A stretch of 64,000 nt of DNA from the NCBI GenBank assembly GCA_002292405.1, contig DBBW01000025.1:14272-78271 (forward strand). The letters are read 5' to 3'. Positions 9,098 through 19,496 of the stretch are shown here, one piece after another. Both the position numbers and the translations under genes were made by a program. The stretch comes from Flavobacteriales bacterium UBA974. Lineage in GTDB: Bacteria; Bacteroidota; Bacteroidia; Flavobacteriales_D; Sanyastnellaceae. The notes below the pieces were generated by a model that made no database searches, was not told where the DNA came from, and worked only from the letters and a program-made list of their open reading frames with translations. The number at the start of each line of letters is the position of its first letter. The stretch's first letter is position 1.

Positions 9098-9814
9098 ATG
9101 AACACCAATAAACCGCCTTTACATTTCGATAGCGTATCAGACTCAGCCACTGCTGATATCGCGAAAAACTTTGTGGCGAATGTCTTTTCTTGGATGACGA
9201 TTGGTCTCCTGCTCACAGCATTCGTTGCTGGGTATTCTGCTTCTTCTGGATTGTATCTTCAACTTGTGGGGGCTGGTGGAATTATGAGTTGGGTTATTCT
9301 TCTTGCCCCTTTTGCATTTATCATAGCAATGAATGCAGGCCTACAGAAATACAGTGCTACAACTCTAACTATTTTATTTCTCGCTTTTTCTGCTACAATG
9401 GGGATATCATTAGGCTCAGTTTTTCTATTGTACTCTATTGGGTCTATATCACAAGTATTCGTTATTACGGCAGGAACTTTTGCAGTCATGGCTTTCGTTG
9501 GTTACACTACGACCATGGACCTCAGTAAATTTGGATCTCTGTTATTTATGGCTTTAATCGGTATTATTATAGCCTCGATAGTAAATTGGTTTATGCAAAG
9601 CGGGATGTTGGATTTCATCATTAGCATAGTGGGAGTTCTTGTTTTCACAGGACTTGTTGCTTATGACACACAAAGAATCAAGAGAATAGGAGCAGGTGTT
9701 GAATACGGGTCTGCTGGAGCAACTAAGCTCGCCATTCTTGCGGCAGTATCTCTCTACCTTAATTTCGTCAATTTATTTTTATTTCTTCTACGTTTATTAG
9801 GGGATAGACGCTAA
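9098..9814 (+). CDS. Bax inhibitor-1 / YccA family membrane protein
   Basis: The 238-residue protein has seven predicted membrane helices and BI-1 hallmarks: F...W...GLLLTA at the first helix, conserved small-residue helices, and a C-terminal region with VAYDTQRIKRIG carrying the functional Asp and a final LYLNFVNLFLFLLRLLG. Family members act as pH-sensitive calcium-leak channels or interact with membrane proteases. The gene is probably cotranscribed with folE. Its stop overlaps the convergent deiminase gene's stop by 4 bp. Confidence 0.9.
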   Translation: MNTNKPPLHFDSVSDSATADIAKNFVANVFSWMTIGLLLTAFVAGYSASSGLYLQLVGAGGIMSWVILLAPFAFIIAMNAGLQKYSATTLTILFLAFSATMGISLGSVFLLYSIGSISQVFVITAGTFAVMAFVGYTTTMDLSKFGSLLFMALIGIIIASIVNWFMQSGMLDFIISIVGVLVFTGLVAYDTQRIKRIGAGVEYGSAGATKLAILAAVSLYLNFVNLFLFLLRLLGDRR

Positions 9815-11661
9815 GGAACCATTAATTTTTTGCCCGCAACGTTGACGTTGTTTATTTCGATATTTAAGAGGTAGGCGCCAGACGGGAGAGAGGCGGCGTT
9901 GAAGAATAACTTGGTTTCTCCAGTGGGGAGTAGCCCATCGTGAATCACTTCTATTGTACGACCTAATGCGTCACGCAGAACTACAATTACTGCAAGAGAT
10001 TCAGACATGATCACTGGTACACATGTTATTGCTGAAGCAGGATTGGGATAGACCTCGTCGAATTTTCCAGCCACAATAGGATCCAGTTCGGAAATACCAT
10101 TGGTTGTAATCTCACCTACGTGGAATTTCCACCAACCAAGTGGAGCGGGCATGGGGCGTGAACCAGTTTTTCCTGAGTAAGCTTCACCACTGACGTAATA
10201 GAATACGTCTGTACCTTCTGGCATAGCAGGAATTTCAGCAGTAAAGTCTTCGCCATTCATGTCGGTGGATTCAACCATTGTGACTTCTGTCCAAGGTGAA
10301 TCAAGTGATGTGGAATAGTAAAGTTTGGCATCAGATATACCCGACCGGTGGCTTAAGTATGCATCAATAACATATGCGTCCGTAGTGTTTTCAGTATCTG
10401 ATAGCGGAAGGTGGCTGATTAAAAGCGGGTCTTCAACTCCGACTGAGTGTGTGATGCAATGTATCGCTCCACTTTGAGAAATTATATTATCTTTTCCACT
10501 ATCACAATCTATTCCAACAATTTCATAACCTGGTAATGCTTCTTCCCATATTCTGATTGCAGTAGTATCGTATTGTTCATAGTATGTCGGTAGAAGCACT
10601 TTTTTATTTACAAATACTGCGTTTGAGTAAGTTCTATAATAGCCATCCACTTCATTGTTAAGTTCAGGTTGTTCCCCAGGGTATGCACCGCTTGTACTCG
10701 GAGGGCTTGGAATACGAATCACATTGAATGGAGTGCCCCATTTAGTATTAACGTTTGCAATTACATAATCTATGTTTGCGTTGATTTGAGGGCCATCAGA
10801 TAACCCTTCAGGATACTCGGAAACTAAAAGCGTACTTTCATCCAGTAATTTCATATGCATGTCTATGTGATGAATTCCGTCGAATGGAAGATTTTCCATA
10901 GTTACGAGCTCGTCAATTCCCATAAAATCTTGAAGTATATTCTCTATTTCATTAATATCGTGGTCAGGAAAAGTTGTCCACCAAGTATTTTCTCCGTTAT
11001 TTTCTTGAATGATCAGTTCAGACTCAAAAGCGGTTCCAAATCCATCACTCATGAAATTCCCTCCTGTGTTCATTAAATCATGGGGCTCAGCTGTAGTACT
11101 GTAAACATCAATACCTAAATGTTCGCCAAGTGCATCAGACACTACGTCATCATCTGGTCGAGGCCTGTTATATATCCAATCAACTAAGATTCTATCGTCA
11201 TTCCATGAACCATAAACGGTGTTAGCCCCATAATCTCTAATCCAAATGGTGTTCAAATCTTGTTCGATAATATCCACGTTATCGAGGCTTAAAGTTCCAC
11301 CACAAGAACTACCAGTTAAGTAGTTGATTGTAGAACTAGGGTTTTCTGTGAAAATGATCACTCGACATTCACTGATAGATGCTGAAACTATTTGCTTTAA
11401 GATGCATGGAAATCCTTCCCAGGCAATTGTGAGTGCTTCAATTTCTTCCCATTCAGCTGCAGCCCTGAGGTTACTAAATGGGGGAGGCGTTTCTATTCCT
11501 CGAGATAAAACTGGAGCAAATCCTTTGCTTTCTATGACAGCTCTTTCTTCAGCCCCCACAGCATTAGACCAAACCTTCCCCAATTCTTGCGCACCAACCT
11601 CAACGATTGTCATACACATAAAAAATATCAAAATTCCCTTATTAATGTAGTTGTTAATCAT
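9811..11661 (-). CDS. Secreted agmatine/peptidylarginine deiminase-family protein with T9SS sorting domain (PPAD-like layout)
   Basis: The 616-residue protein has a signal peptide (residues 1-25, ending VGAQ), a PAD_porph/agmatine-deiminase catalytic domain (about 60-405), an Ig-like region (about 425-515) and a type A T9SS sorting domain with the YPNP motif near residue 538. The catalytic residues are visible: RDYG with Asp143, H265-x-D267, and Cys402 in GAIHCIT. The order signal peptide, deiminase, Ig-like domain, T9SS domain is that of Porphyromonas PPAD, which citrullinates proteins. Cytosolic agmatine deiminases lack the flanking parts. Whether the substrate is peptidyl-arginine, free arginine or agmatine is not decidable here. 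It is last in a leftward four-gene set. Confidence 0.88.
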   Translation of the reverse strand: MINNYINKGILIFFMCMTIVEVGAQELGKVWSNAVGAEERAVIESKGFAPVLSRGIETPPPFSNLRAAAEWEEIEALTIAWEGFPCILKQIVSASISECRVIIFTENPSSTINYLTGSSCGGTLSLDNVDIIEQDLNTIWIRDYGANTVYGSWNDDRILVDWIYNRPRPDDDVVSDALGEHLGIDVYSTTAEPHDLMNTGGNFMSDGFGTAFESELIIQENNGENTWWTTFPDHDINEIENILQDFMGIDELVTMENLPFDGIHHIDMHMKLLDESTLLVSEYPEGLSDGPQINANIDYVIANVNTKWGTPFNVIRIPSPPSTSGAYPGEQPELNNEVDGYYRTYSNAVFVNKKVLLPTYYEQYDTTAIRIWEEALPGYEIVGIDCDSGKDNIISQSGAIHCITHSVGVEDPLLISHLPLSDTENTTDAYVIDAYLSHRSGISDAKLYYSTSLDSPWTEVTMVESTDMNGEDFTAEIPAMPEGTDVFYYVSGEAYSGKTGSRPMPAPLGWWKFHVGEITTNGISELDPIVAGKFDEVYPNPASAITCVPVIMSESLAVIVVLRDALGRTIEVIHDGLLPTGETKLFFNAASLPSGAYLLNIEINNVNVAGKKLMVP

Positions 11662-11666
11662 AAATT

Positions 11667-12332
11667 CTAATTGTTTTCTTGTAAGATTTCCTCGATTACA
11701 GCAGAGGATAGCTTGTGAGTCCCATTGGGTTTGTGGCTCATCGCGTTAAATCCCAATTCCCTTAAATCTTTCACCTCTTTTTCATGAATATCAAGAGAGT
11801 AATATTCATCATCCTTAGGTCGTACAATGTGTATTTCACTGATCTGCTTGTCTAAACGTGGCTTCTGCTGCTTCCACTCTACTGGCAATGTGCCGGAAGA
11901 GAAAATCACTTTATTCACTGTCATGCCATCATCTAACCACCTAGCTGCAGTAGCCACTCCTTGCGAGAAGCCGATTAATGTAACAGAAACCGATTCGTCA
12001 ATATCGAGACTACTCCACCATTGATTTAAGTAAGTAAGGTGATCATGAATTTCGCTCGCTCTATCGTCTCGAGTCATCCAAGACGCACCAATCTTTCCAT
12101 CAAATCCCTTCACATAAAATCGACTGAGTCCCTCTGGCGCGCATATCGATCTCCCTTCTCTCTCTAATTCCCTTAGTCCATTAAGCATATACGCTGGGTG
12201 CTGCCCATACCCGTGCAGAAATATGATGATTTCTTTCGCATTTTGTGGAATCTCCCCAATATGAAACCACCTCGCCTTCTTAGCTATCTCAATCGAGTGC
12301 TCTATAATATTTTCAGGTAGTGGATATTTCAA
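11667..12332 (-). CDS. Alpha/beta hydrolase (esterase/phospholipase-like)
   Basis: The 221-residue cytosolic serine hydrolase has the oxyanion-region motif FLHGYGQHP near residue 52 and the nucleophile elbow GFSQG near residue 122. The late Asp and His (RPKDDEYY and GTHKL) complete a triad. It resembles the phospholipase/carboxylesterase group (YpfH/AB_hydrolase_6 type) with an unusually short cap. No signal peptide is visible. It sits 5 bp upstream of the deiminase gene, so the two are probably cotranscribed. Confidence 0.82.
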   Translation of the reverse strand: MKYPLPENIIEHSIEIAKKARWFHIGEIPQNAKEIIIFLHGYGQHPAYMLNGLRELEREGRSICAPEGLSRFYVKGFDGKIGASWMTRDDRASEIHDHLTYLNQWWSSLDIDESVSVTLIGFSQGVATAARWLDDGMTVNKVIFSSGTLPVEWKQQKPRLDKQISEIHIVRPKDDEYYSLDIHEKEVKDLRELGFNAMSHKPNGTHKLSSAVIEEILQENN

Positions 12333-12352
12333 TCTTGTATACAGTTTTACGT

Positions 12353-13006
12353 CTAATAATTAAGTTCTAACACAGTCGTCTCGAATGCTTCACAAAAAAC
12401 AGAATCAACAACCTCAACATCGTCTTCATAAGACTGATTAATAAATAAATATGGCATCCAGTTATCGCCAGGCAGAGAGCAGTTTATTTCATCATTCACG
12501 TTGGGTCCTTCAAAGACGAACCAATCATTTCCACAATCAGTTAGCTGCCCGAAATCTCCTAACATTCTAATTCTAACCTTATCGTTTTTATATGAGGGGA
12601 ATGAGTTTAAAATTTTAATTTTTAATTGTGCTTTAGGTGTCGCCTCCAGATCTAGATGAATTGGAATGTCTGGAGTGAAATCTTCAGGATCGATGTTTTC
12701 AACAATCGCAAACCAACCATCTGATGTTACTTCTAATTTGTATTCTAAAGCATTTTTTCTCGGGAAACTAATTGAAAAAAAACCAGATTCATCTGTTGTA
12801 GTTTCTCCAGCAGTCTCAAAAAATCCATTTAAAACTCCATTTTCTAGAATTTGTTCTTGGAGTTCGATTTCAAACCCTATACATGGCAAATTGGTTGATT
12901 GTTCACTCACTAAACCTTCAATGATGAATGTGTTTGCGCAATCTTCTCTACAACAGCTAGAGATTATAAATAGAACTATTAGAAAAGAGGTGAATCGAGC
13001 ACTCAT
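12353..13006 (-). CDS. Lipoprotein with a carboxypeptidase-regulatory-like domain
   Basis: The 217-residue protein has a hydrophobic N-terminus and a lipobox (IISSC, acylated Cys near residue 17). The mature part opens with a beta-sandwich of the transthyretin/CarboxypepD_reg-like kind (IEGLVSEQSTNLPCIGFEIELQE ... TTDESGFFSISF). It is probably periplasmic or surface-exposed, and I do not recognise a specific function. Its ATG overlaps the helicase stop by 4 bp (ATGA), a sign of translational coupling. Confidence 0.75.
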   Translation of the reverse strand: MSARFTSFLIVLFIISSCCREDCANTFIIEGLVSEQSTNLPCIGFEIELQEQILENGVLNGFFETAGETTTDESGFFSISFPRKNALEYKLEVTSDGWFAIVENIDPEDFTPDIPIHLDLEATPKAQLKIKILNSFPSYKNDKVRIRMLGDFGQLTDCGNDWFVFEGPNVNDEINCSLPGDNWMPYLFINQSYEDDVEVVDSVFCEAFETTVLELNY

Positions 13007-15366
13007 AAAACTTTGAGTTTAGCAAATTTAAGCAGCAACTGCTTTGTGCCCACTGTAGGGAAGAAAATAGTGGCTTTTACATTGGGTGCATCACCTTCTA
13101 TTTTTACAACTTTTCCCTTACCAAATTTAGCGTGCTGAACTGTATTTCCTTCTGAGAGTTGAAGAGGTTCTGCGCTGGCATCATTGCTGGCTTTATCAGA
13201 CTCAATTTTTATTGAGGGCTCGCCAGAATCAGAAACCTTTGTGAGATTTCTCCCTCCTATAGTTGGTTTATACGCATTCTTATCCTTGTTTTTTCCGCTT
13301 AATGTTGGGCTGTGGGTCGTAATTGTTCTGTAAATATTCCCCCCATTGGATAAATTACCATCCCCTTTTGAGCTCCATCCACGTGTTTTATAGTTTCCTA
13401 TACTACCCGAAGGTCGGATAACATATTGCTCATCAATTTCATCGAGGAAACGGCTTGGATCTCCATGGTGCATTTGCCCCCACTTAAAACGAGATGTTGC
13501 ATAAGATAAAACACAACTTTGTTCAGCTCTAGTCAATGCAACATAGAATAGCCTACGCTCCTCCTCCATATCGGCTCTCGACTCCATTGACCTTTGGCTA
13601 GGAAATAGATTTTCTTCAAGCCCAACAATATGTATGTGTTTAAACTCAAGTCCCTTCGATGCATGAATGGTCATAAGGGAAACCTTATTTGTATCGTCAT
13701 CATCGTGGTCTGCATCAGTCAGTAGTGCAACATCAAGTAGAAATTCAGAGAGAGTTCTTATAGCCCCTGGGTTCTCAGCGTCTTCTTGCTCGCTAAATGA
13801 CTGCAATCCATTTAGTAGCTCTTGAATATTGTCATAACGAGCGACCCCCTCAGGAGATTTGTCAGTGTATAGTTGGTGAACCAAACCTGTTCGTTTTGCA
13901 ATTTGTAAACCAAGAGCATGGGCAGTTAAGACAGATAACTCCGTTGTAAACCCAGTCATCATTTCAGTGAAATTCTGAATCTTTGTCCAAGCCGCTTTCT
14001 TGATGGTGTCAGGTTGTTCACCTAATGTCATCAGGTCATAAACCCCCATATCCCTTTTTGCAGCTTCTGCGAATAATCTATCTAATGTAGTATTTCCTAT
14101 TCCTCGTGCAGGGTAATTAATAATGCGTCTAAGAGCTTCGTCATCTCTAGGATTTGCAGTCAGTCTGAAGTATGCAATTAAATCCTTTATTTCTTTTCTC
14201 TGATAAAAGCTCTGACCGCCGTAGATACGGTATGGTATATTAATCTTTCTCAAGTTCTCCTCGAATGATCTTGATTGGGCATTCGTCCTGTATAAAATGG
14301 TAAAATCCCCGTAATCTGAACCGGTTCTTCCACGCATTTCGTAAATGCTATCTGACACGAATCGTCCTTCATAGTTGTCGCTGGCCGCCTTGTGAATTTT
14401 TATTTTCTCTCCTTCGGCGTTAGAAGTCCAAACATTTTTTTTTATTTGGTCTTTGTTAGCTGCTATCACAGAGTTAGCAGCATTTACGATGACCTTAGTC
14501 GATCTGTAATTTTGCTCTAATTTATAGGTCTTAGTATCGGGATAATCTTTCTTGAAATTCAGTATATTTTGAATACTAGCTCCTCTAAAGCCATAAATAG
14601 ACTGCGCATCATCACCCACTACGCAGATATTTTCATGCGCAGCAGCAAGCTGCTTTATGATCAGGTACTGCGCATAATTCGTGTCTTGATACTCATCTAC
14701 TAAGATGTACTTAAATCTATGTTGGTACTTATTTAGTAAATCGGGGAAATCTCGAAGCAACACATTCATTTTATAAAGAAGATCATCAAAATCCATCGCA
14801 CCTGCTCTCATGCAACGATTTTCATAAATCTTAAATATTTTTGATATAAATGGCTTGCCTGATTGTCTATCTTCAGCCTGTATCTCGGCATGATTAGAAT
14901 AATCCTTGGAGTTAAGTAAATTGTTTTTCGCTCCAGAAATACGTTTAGCAACGGATGCGGTTTTATACTCCTTATCATCCAATTTAAGCCCTTTAATAAT
15001 GTCTTTTATTAATGCTCTAGAATCCTGGCTATCGTAAATTGTGAAGTTATGTGGATAATTAATACGATCACTCTCAACCCGCAAAATTCTAGCAAAAACG
15101 CTGTGAAAGGTACCCATCATTAGGTTTCTAGCTTCTTTATGTCCTACAACTCTACCCACCCTTTCCTTCATTTCTTTAGCCGCTTTGTTTGTAAAAGTCA
15201 GTGCCAAAATATAAAATGGATCAACCCCTTTACTCATCAGTTGAGCAATTCGGTAAGTAAGCACACGTGTCTTGCCACTCCCCGCACCTGCTATGACCAT
15301 CATAGGGCCATTAATATGTTCCGCAGCTTCCCTTTGGGGCTTGTTCAATTCGTCTAAAAAATCCAC
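13003..15366 (-). CDS. UvrD/PcrA-type superfamily 1 ATP-dependent DNA helicase
   Basis: The 787-residue 3'-5' helicase has motif Q (LNKPQREAAEH), Walker A GAGSGKT at about 27-33, motif II VDEYQDTNYAQY, motif III GDDAQSIYGFRGA, motif IV QNYRST, motif V MTIHASKGLEFKHI and motif VI VALTRAE. The C-terminus has the PcrA-like HAKFGKGKVVKIEG repeat-binding domain. It acts in nucleotide-excision and mismatch repair and in clearing RecA or RNA polymerase. The promoter at 15371-15400 would start the message almost on the ATG. Three genes follow on the same strand. Confidence 0.95.
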   Translation of the reverse strand: MDFLDELNKPQREAAEHINGPMMVIAGAGSGKTRVLTYRIAQLMSKGVDPFYILALTFTNKAAKEMKERVGRVVGHKEARNLMMGTFHSVFARILRVESDRINYPHNFTIYDSQDSRALIKDIIKGLKLDDKEYKTASVAKRISGAKNNLLNSKDYSNHAEIQAEDRQSGKPFISKIFKIYENRCMRAGAMDFDDLLYKMNVLLRDFPDLLNKYQHRFKYILVDEYQDTNYAQYLIIKQLAAAHENICVVGDDAQSIYGFRGASIQNILNFKKDYPDTKTYKLEQNYRSTKVIVNAANSVIAANKDQIKKNVWTSNAEGEKIKIHKAASDNYEGRFVSDSIYEMRGRTGSDYGDFTILYRTNAQSRSFEENLRKINIPYRIYGGQSFYQRKEIKDLIAYFRLTANPRDDEALRRIINYPARGIGNTTLDRLFAEAAKRDMGVYDLMTLGEQPDTIKKAAWTKIQNFTEMMTGFTTELSVLTAHALGLQIAKRTGLVHQLYTDKSPEGVARYDNIQELLNGLQSFSEQEDAENPGAIRTLSEFLLDVALLTDADHDDDDTNKVSLMTIHASKGLEFKHIHIVGLEENLFPSQRSMESRADMEEERRLFYVALTRAEQSCVLSYATSRFKWGQMHHGDPSRFLDEIDEQYVIRPSGSIGNYKTRGWSSKGDGNLSNGGNIYRTITTHSPTLSGKNKDKNAYKPTIGGRNLTKVSDSGEPSIKIESDKASNDASAEPLQLSEGNTVQHAKFGKGKVVKIEGDAPNVKATIFFPTVGTKQLLLKFAKLKVL

Positions 15367-15370
15367 TAAG

Positions 15371-15400
15371 CAAAGTTAAGACGTTGTGGATTTAGTTCAA
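15371..15400 (-). promoter_or_regulatory. Promoter of the helicase operon, adjacent to the start codon
   Basis: On the - strand, TTG (15400-15398), a 19-bp spacer and TAACTTTG (15378-15371) fit the Bacteroidota consensus. Only 4 bases separate the element from the ATG at 15366, so transcription should begin at or within a base or two of the start codon, giving a leaderless or nearly leaderless message. Confidence 0.7.
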
Positions 15401-15447
15401 TACAAACTCAGGTTTATCATTTTGATGGAAAAAACATCTGATAGTTG

Positions 15448-15477
15448 TTGAGAATTATAAGTAATGTCATACTTTTG
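15448..15477 (+). promoter_or_regulatory. Promoter of the ribosomal protein cluster (rpsL)
   Basis: TTG at 15448-15450, a 19-bp spacer and TACTTTTG at 15470-15477 match the Bacteroidota promoter consensus TTG-N19-TAnnTTTG. Transcription would start near 15482, leaving a leader of about 57 bases before rpsL. The leader contains a short inverted repeat (CCCCA at 15481, TGGGG at 15494) whose role, if any, is unknown. Confidence 0.75.
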
Positions 15478-15538
15478 CACCCCCATTAAAATTTGGGGAT
15501 ATTATTTTTATGCCCATTACAAAACGTTATCAGCTAAT

Positions 15539-15919
15539 ATGCCTACAATACAGCAGCTAATACGCAAGGGCCGGTATACAAAGCCGGTGACAAGCAAGTC
15601 CGCAGCACTTGACTCATGCCCACAAAGACGTGGAGTATGTGTTCGTGTATATACAACTACGCCTAAGAAGCCTAACTCGGCTATGCGGAAGGTTGCGCGT
15701 GTCCGTTTAACTAACGGTAATGAGGTTAATGCTTATATAGGCGGAGAAGGCCATAATCTTCAAGAGCACAGCATTGTGCTTGTTCGTGGAGGTCGAGTAA
15801 AAGATCTTCCTGGTGTTCGTTACCACATTGTACGTGGTGCCCTTGACGCAGCAGGAGTAGATGGACGTACACAAGGACGCTCTAAATACGGTTCTAAACG
15901 AGCTAAAAAGAAGAAATAA
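15539..15919 (+). CDS. rpsL: Small ribosomal subunit protein uS12
   Basis: The 126-residue protein begins [12 protein letters not shown] and holds the decoding-site loops [19 protein letters not shown] and [16 protein letters not shown], where streptomycin-resistance changes fall in other bacteria. The lysine in TPKKPNS is the wild-type residue. uS12 sits at the decoding centre. ATG at 15539 is chosen because codons further upstream lie in the leader and promoter. It heads the cluster, with rpsG 8 bp downstream. Confidence 0.98.
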   Translation: MPTIQQLIRKGRYTKPVTSKSAALDSCPQRRGVCVRVYTTTPKKPNSAMRKVARVRLTNGNEVNAYIGGEGHNLQEHSIVLVRGGRVKDLPGVRYHIVRGALDAAGVDGRTQGRSKYGSKRAKKKK

Positions 15920-15927
15920 ACTGAACT

Positions 15928-16395
15928 ATGAGAAGGAAAGTAGCCAAAAAGCACCGCGTCCTACCGGATCCAATATTCGGAGATGTTCAAGTAACGATTT
16001 TCGTCAACAGTCTTATGAAGGACGGAAAGAAAAGTACTGCATTTAAGATATTCTACAGCGCAATTGAAAAGGTAGCTGATAAGTCAGGTGAAGATGGATT
16101 AGAGCTGTTCAAGCAAGCATTAGTGAATGTCACTCCAGGAGTTGAGGTTCGTAGTCGACGTGTCGGTGGAGCAACATTCCAAATACCAACACCTATTCGT
16201 GATAGTCGTAAAAACAGTCTAGCTATGAATTGGCTCATTGGTTTTGCTCGCAAACGCAATGAGAAATCAATGTCTCATCGTTTAGCTGCTGAAATTATCG
16301 CAGCTTCTAAAGAAGAAGGAGCTACGTTTAAAAAGAAAGAAGATACTCACCGAATGGCTGAAGCCAACAAAGCATTCGCTCACTTCCGTTTCTAA
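15928..16395 (+). CDS. rpsG: Small ribosomal subunit protein uS7
   Basis: The 155-residue protein nucleates assembly of the 30S head and lines the E/P-site mRNA path. Family motifs are [22 protein letters not shown] at the N-terminus and [11 protein letters not shown] plus the basic [17 protein letters not shown] in the middle. Its length is normal. It lies between rpsL (8 bp upstream) and fusA (7 bp downstream), as in the classical str operon. Confidence 0.98.
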   Translation: MRRKVAKKHRVLPDPIFGDVQVTIFVNSLMKDGKKSTAFKIFYSAIEKVADKSGEDGLELFKQALVNVTPGVEVRSRRVGGATFQIPTPIRDSRKNSLAMNWLIGFARKRNEKSMSHRLAAEIIAASKEEGATFKKKEDTHRMAEANKAFAHFRF

Positions 16396-16402
16396 AACTA
16401 TC

Positions 16403-18502
16403 ATGGCAAAGAGAGATCTCAACCTAACAAGGAACATTGGCATTATGGCCCACGTTGATGCCGGTAAAACGACATGTACGGAGCGTATATTGTACTATAC
16501 AGGTATTTCCCACAAAATTGGTGAAGTACACGATGGTGCGGCTACTATGGATTGGATGGAGCAAGAGCAAGAGCGTGGTATCACCATCACTTCTGCTGCT
16601 ACAACATGCATGTGGACGTTTAATGATATTGAACACCGTATTAACATTATTGACACACCTGGTCACGTTGATTTTACCGTTGAAGTTGAGCGCTCTTTGA
16701 GAGTGCTTGATGGAGCTGTTGGTCTTTTCTGTGCTGTTTCAGGTGTAGAGCCTCAGTCTGAGACGAATTGGTCTCTTGCTGACAAGTATAACGTTCCTCG
16801 TATTGGTTTCGTGAATAAGATGGACCGCTCTGGTGCTGACTTCTTCAATGTAGTCAATATGATTCGCGAAATGTTAGGTGCTAATCCAGTTCCACTCCAA
16901 GTTCCAATTGGAGCAGAAGAAACTTTCCGCGGAGTTGTAGATTTAGTTCAGAACAAAGCTTTTGTTTGGAATGAAGAGGATATGGGTATGACTTGGGAAG
17001 AGATTCCTATTCCTGAGGATCTACTCGAGATAGTTTCAGAATGGCGTGAAAAACTTATTGAATCTGTTGCAGAACAAGATGACTCTCTTTTAGAGAAGTA
17101 TTTCGAGGATCCAGACAGCTTAACTGAGGAAGAAATTTATGCTGCGATTCGTAAAGCTACAATCGCGATGGACATTACTCCACTTATGTGTGGATCAGCG
17201 TTCAAAAATAAAGGCGTTCAGACTTTATTAGATGGCGTAATGCGTTATCTACCTTCTCCATATGATGTAGGAGCGATTGTTGGAACTGACCCTGATGATG
17301 AAGAGGTTGAGGTCAAGCGTATGCCTGATCCTGATGAGCCTTTCGCCGGACTAGCATTTAAAATTGCAACGGATCCTTTCGTAGGTCGTCTCTGCTTTGT
17401 TCGTGCTTACTCTGGAGCTTTGCCTGCGGGTACTTACGTAAAGAATACTCGTTCTAATAAGAAAGAAAGAATTTCTCGTATCTTCCAGATGCACTCCAAC
17501 AAACAAAACCCGATCGAGCTGTTAGAGGCTGGTGATATCGGCGCTGTAGTTGGTTTTAAAGATATACGTACAGGAGACACTTTATGTGCAATGGATTCAC
17601 CTATAGTGCTTGAGTCAATGTCGTTCCCTGATCCAGTAATTGGTATCGCTATTGAGCCTAAGTCTCAAGCTGATTTAGATAAATTGTCTAACGGTCTAGC
17701 TAAGCTTTCTGAGGAGGATCCTACTTTCACAGTTAAGACAGATGAAGATAGTGGCCAAACCATTATCTCTGGAATGGGTGAGCTTCACTTAGAAGTTCTC
17801 ATTGATCGATTGAAACGTGAATTTCAGGTTGAATGTAATGAAGGTCAACCTCGTGTTGCCTACAAGGAGGCAATATTCTCTGAAACTCAACATCGTGAGA
17901 CTTATAAGAAGCAGTCTGGTGGACGAGGTAAATTTGCTGATATTGTTGTTACAGTTGGTCCAGCAACTGATCAAGAAAAGGAAGGTCTTGAATTTAAAAG
18001 CTCAGTTAAAGGTGGTAACGTTCCTAAGGAATTTATACCTGCTGTAGAGAAAGGATTCAAAACTGCAATGATTAATGGTGTACTAGCTGGATTCCCAATG
18101 GATAGCCTTCGTGTTGAACTTCTGGATGGAAGTTTCCATCCAGTTGACTCTGATGCTTTGTCGTTCGAACAAGCAGCTAAATTTGCGTATCGTAATTCTC
18201 TTAAGCAGTGTTCTCCTAAAATTCTAGAACCGTTGATGCAACTTGAGGTGGTAACACCTGAAGTTAATATGGGTGATTGTATTGGTGACCTAAACAAGCG
18301 TCGTGCTGTTATCGAAGGTACTGATGAACGTTCTGGAAAGACAGTTATTAATGCTAAGGTGCCTCTCTCTGAGATGTTCGGATACGTTACGGACCTTAGA
18401 ACTTTAACGTCTGGACGTGCAACATCTTCGATGTCTTTTAGTCATTACGCTGAGGCACCTAAAAATATTCAAGAAAAAGTTATTGAGGAAGCTCAAGGAT
18501 AA
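16403..18502 (+). CDS. fusA: Elongation factor G
   Basis: The 699-residue translocase GTPase has G1 AHVDAGKTT, switch [11 protein letters not shown]4 NKMDRSGAD, domain II, and C-terminal domains III-V ([15 protein letters not shown] and the [14 protein letters not shown] loop). It moves the tRNAs and mRNA by one codon after peptide transfer. Length and motifs fit canonical EF-G. No tuf gene follows it; the next gene is rpsJ at +12 bp, so the str and S10 operons are joined. Confidence 0.98.
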   Translation: MAKRDLNLTRNIGIMAHVDAGKTTCTERILYYTGISHKIGEVHDGAATMDWMEQEQERGITITSAATTCMWTFNDIEHRINIIDTPGHVDFTVEVERSLRVLDGAVGLFCAVSGVEPQSETNWSLADKYNVPRIGFVNKMDRSGADFFNVVNMIREMLGANPVPLQVPIGAEETFRGVVDLVQNKAFVWNEEDMGMTWEEIPIPEDLLEIVSEWREKLIESVAEQDDSLLEKYFEDPDSLTEEEIYAAIRKATIAMDITPLMCGSAFKNKGVQTLLDGVMRYLPSPYDVGAIVGTDPDDEEVEVKRMPDPDEPFAGLAFKIATDPFVGRLCFVRAYSGALPAGTYVKNTRSNKKERISRIFQMHSNKQNPIELLEAGDIGAVVGFKDIRTGDTLCAMDSPIVLESMSFPDPVIGIAIEPKSQADLDKLSNGLAKLSEEDPTFTVKTDEDSGQTIISGMGELHLEVLIDRLKREFQVECNEGQPRVAYKEAIFSETQHRETYKKQSGGRGKFADIVVTVGPATDQEKEGLEFKSSVKGGNVPKEFIPAVEKGFKTAMINGVLAGFPMDSLRVELLDGSFHPVDSDALSFEQAAKFAYRNSLKQCSPKILEPLMQLEVVTPEVNMGDCIGDLNKRRAVIEGTDERSGKTVINAKVPLSEMFGYVTDLRTLTSGRATSSMSFSHYAEAPKNIQEKVIEEAQG

Positions 18503-18514
18503 TCTAGCAACACT

Positions 18515-18823
18515 ATGACAACACAAAAAATACGTATCAAACTCAAGTCATATGACCACAATTTAGTGGATAAATCGGCTAAGAAAATAGTTAAAACTGT
18601 GAAGACTACTGGTGCTGTAATTAGTGGACCTATTCCGTTACCTACTCACAACCGTATTTTCACAGTTCTTCGCTCACCTCATGTGAACAAGAAGTCTCGT
18701 GAACAATTTGAGCTTAATAACTATAAGCGTTTGATAGACATCTATAGCTCTTCTTCGAAGACTGTTGATGCTTTGATGCGTTTAGAGTTGCCTAGTGGAG
18801 TTGAAGTAGAAATTAAAGTATAA
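18515..18823 (+). CDS. rpsJ: Small ribosomal subunit protein uS10
   Basis: The 102-residue protein has the typical [21 protein letters not shown] start and the [29 protein letters not shown] loop. uS10 sits in the 30S head and, as NusE, takes part in antitermination with NusB in other bacteria. It is the first gene of the S10 operon but here follows fusA directly with no visible promoter or terminator between them. Confidence 0.98.
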   Translation: MTTQKIRIKLKSYDHNLVDKSAKKIVKTVKTTGAVISGPIPLPTHNRIFTVLRSPHVNKKSREQFELNNYKRLIDIYSSSSKTVDALMRLELPSGVEVEIKV

Positions 18824-18863
18824 CAGCAGACATTCTGTCTAATTGAATAAAAAACAAACTATT

Positions 18864-19496
18864 ATGCATGGATTAATAGGGAAAAAAGTAGGAATGACCA
18901 GCATCTACGGTGCCTCTGGGAAGAATATCCCATGCACAGTGATAGAAGTAGGTCCTTGCGTTGTAACGCAAGTACGTACCCTAGAGAAAGATGGCTATGC
19001 AGCTATTCAACTCGGCTTTGGTGAGCGCACTGAAAAGAGCACATCAAAAGCGATGAAAGGTCACTTTAAACGCGCTGGAGTTTCTCCAAAGCGTAGGCTC
19101 GTTGAATTTAAGAACTCCGATAATGACTTCCAATTGGGAGATACATTAAAAGTGGAAGACGTTTTTAACGAAGGAGAATTTGTAAGTGTAATCGGAACTT
19201 CAAAAGGTAAAGGTTTCCAAGGTGTTGTTAAACGTCATGGTTTTGCTGGAGTTGGTCAGGCTACACATGGTCAGCATAACCGTCTACGTGCGCCTGGTTC
19301 AATTGGAGCAGCTTCTTATCCAGCTCGTGTATTCAAAGGAATGCGAATGGCTGGTCAAATGGGTAATGCTCGTGTAACTATCGAAAATCTTGAAGTTCTT
19401 AAAGTTTTACCAAAACAAGGAGTTCTTGTTGTTAAGGGAGCAGTTCCTGGGCACAAAGGAGCAACTGTTGTAATCCATAAGCCACAAGCATCATGA
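18864..19496 (+). CDS. rplC: Large ribosomal subunit protein uL3
   Basis: The 210-residue early assembly protein is placed with its tip near the peptidyl-transferase centre. It begins [15 protein letters not shown] and contains the central-loop motif [22 protein letters not shown] at 18864 is preferred; the TTG at 18843 would add seven residues not seen in the family. The stop region overlaps the rplD ATG by 4 bp. Confidence 0.97.
   Translation: MHGLIGKKVGMTSIYGASGKNIPCTVIEVGPCVVTQVRTLEKDGYAAIQLGFGERTEKSTSKAMKGHFKRAGVSPKRRLVEFKNSDNDFQLGDTLKVEDVFNEGEFVSVIGTSKGKGFQGVVKRHGFAGVGQATHGQHNRLRAPGSIGAASYPARVFKGMRMAGQMGNARVTIENLEVLKVLPKQGVLVVKGAVPGHKGATVVIHKPQAS

Noticed and set aside
9190..9528. 112-codon + strand frame inside the Bax-inhibitor-1 gene
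   Set aside because: It is a frame-shifted shadow of a confidently assigned membrane protein gene.
18515..19496. Classical uL4-type attenuator leader ahead of the S10 operon
   Set aside because: rpsJ follows fusA with only 12 bp between the two genes, so there is no room for a leader.
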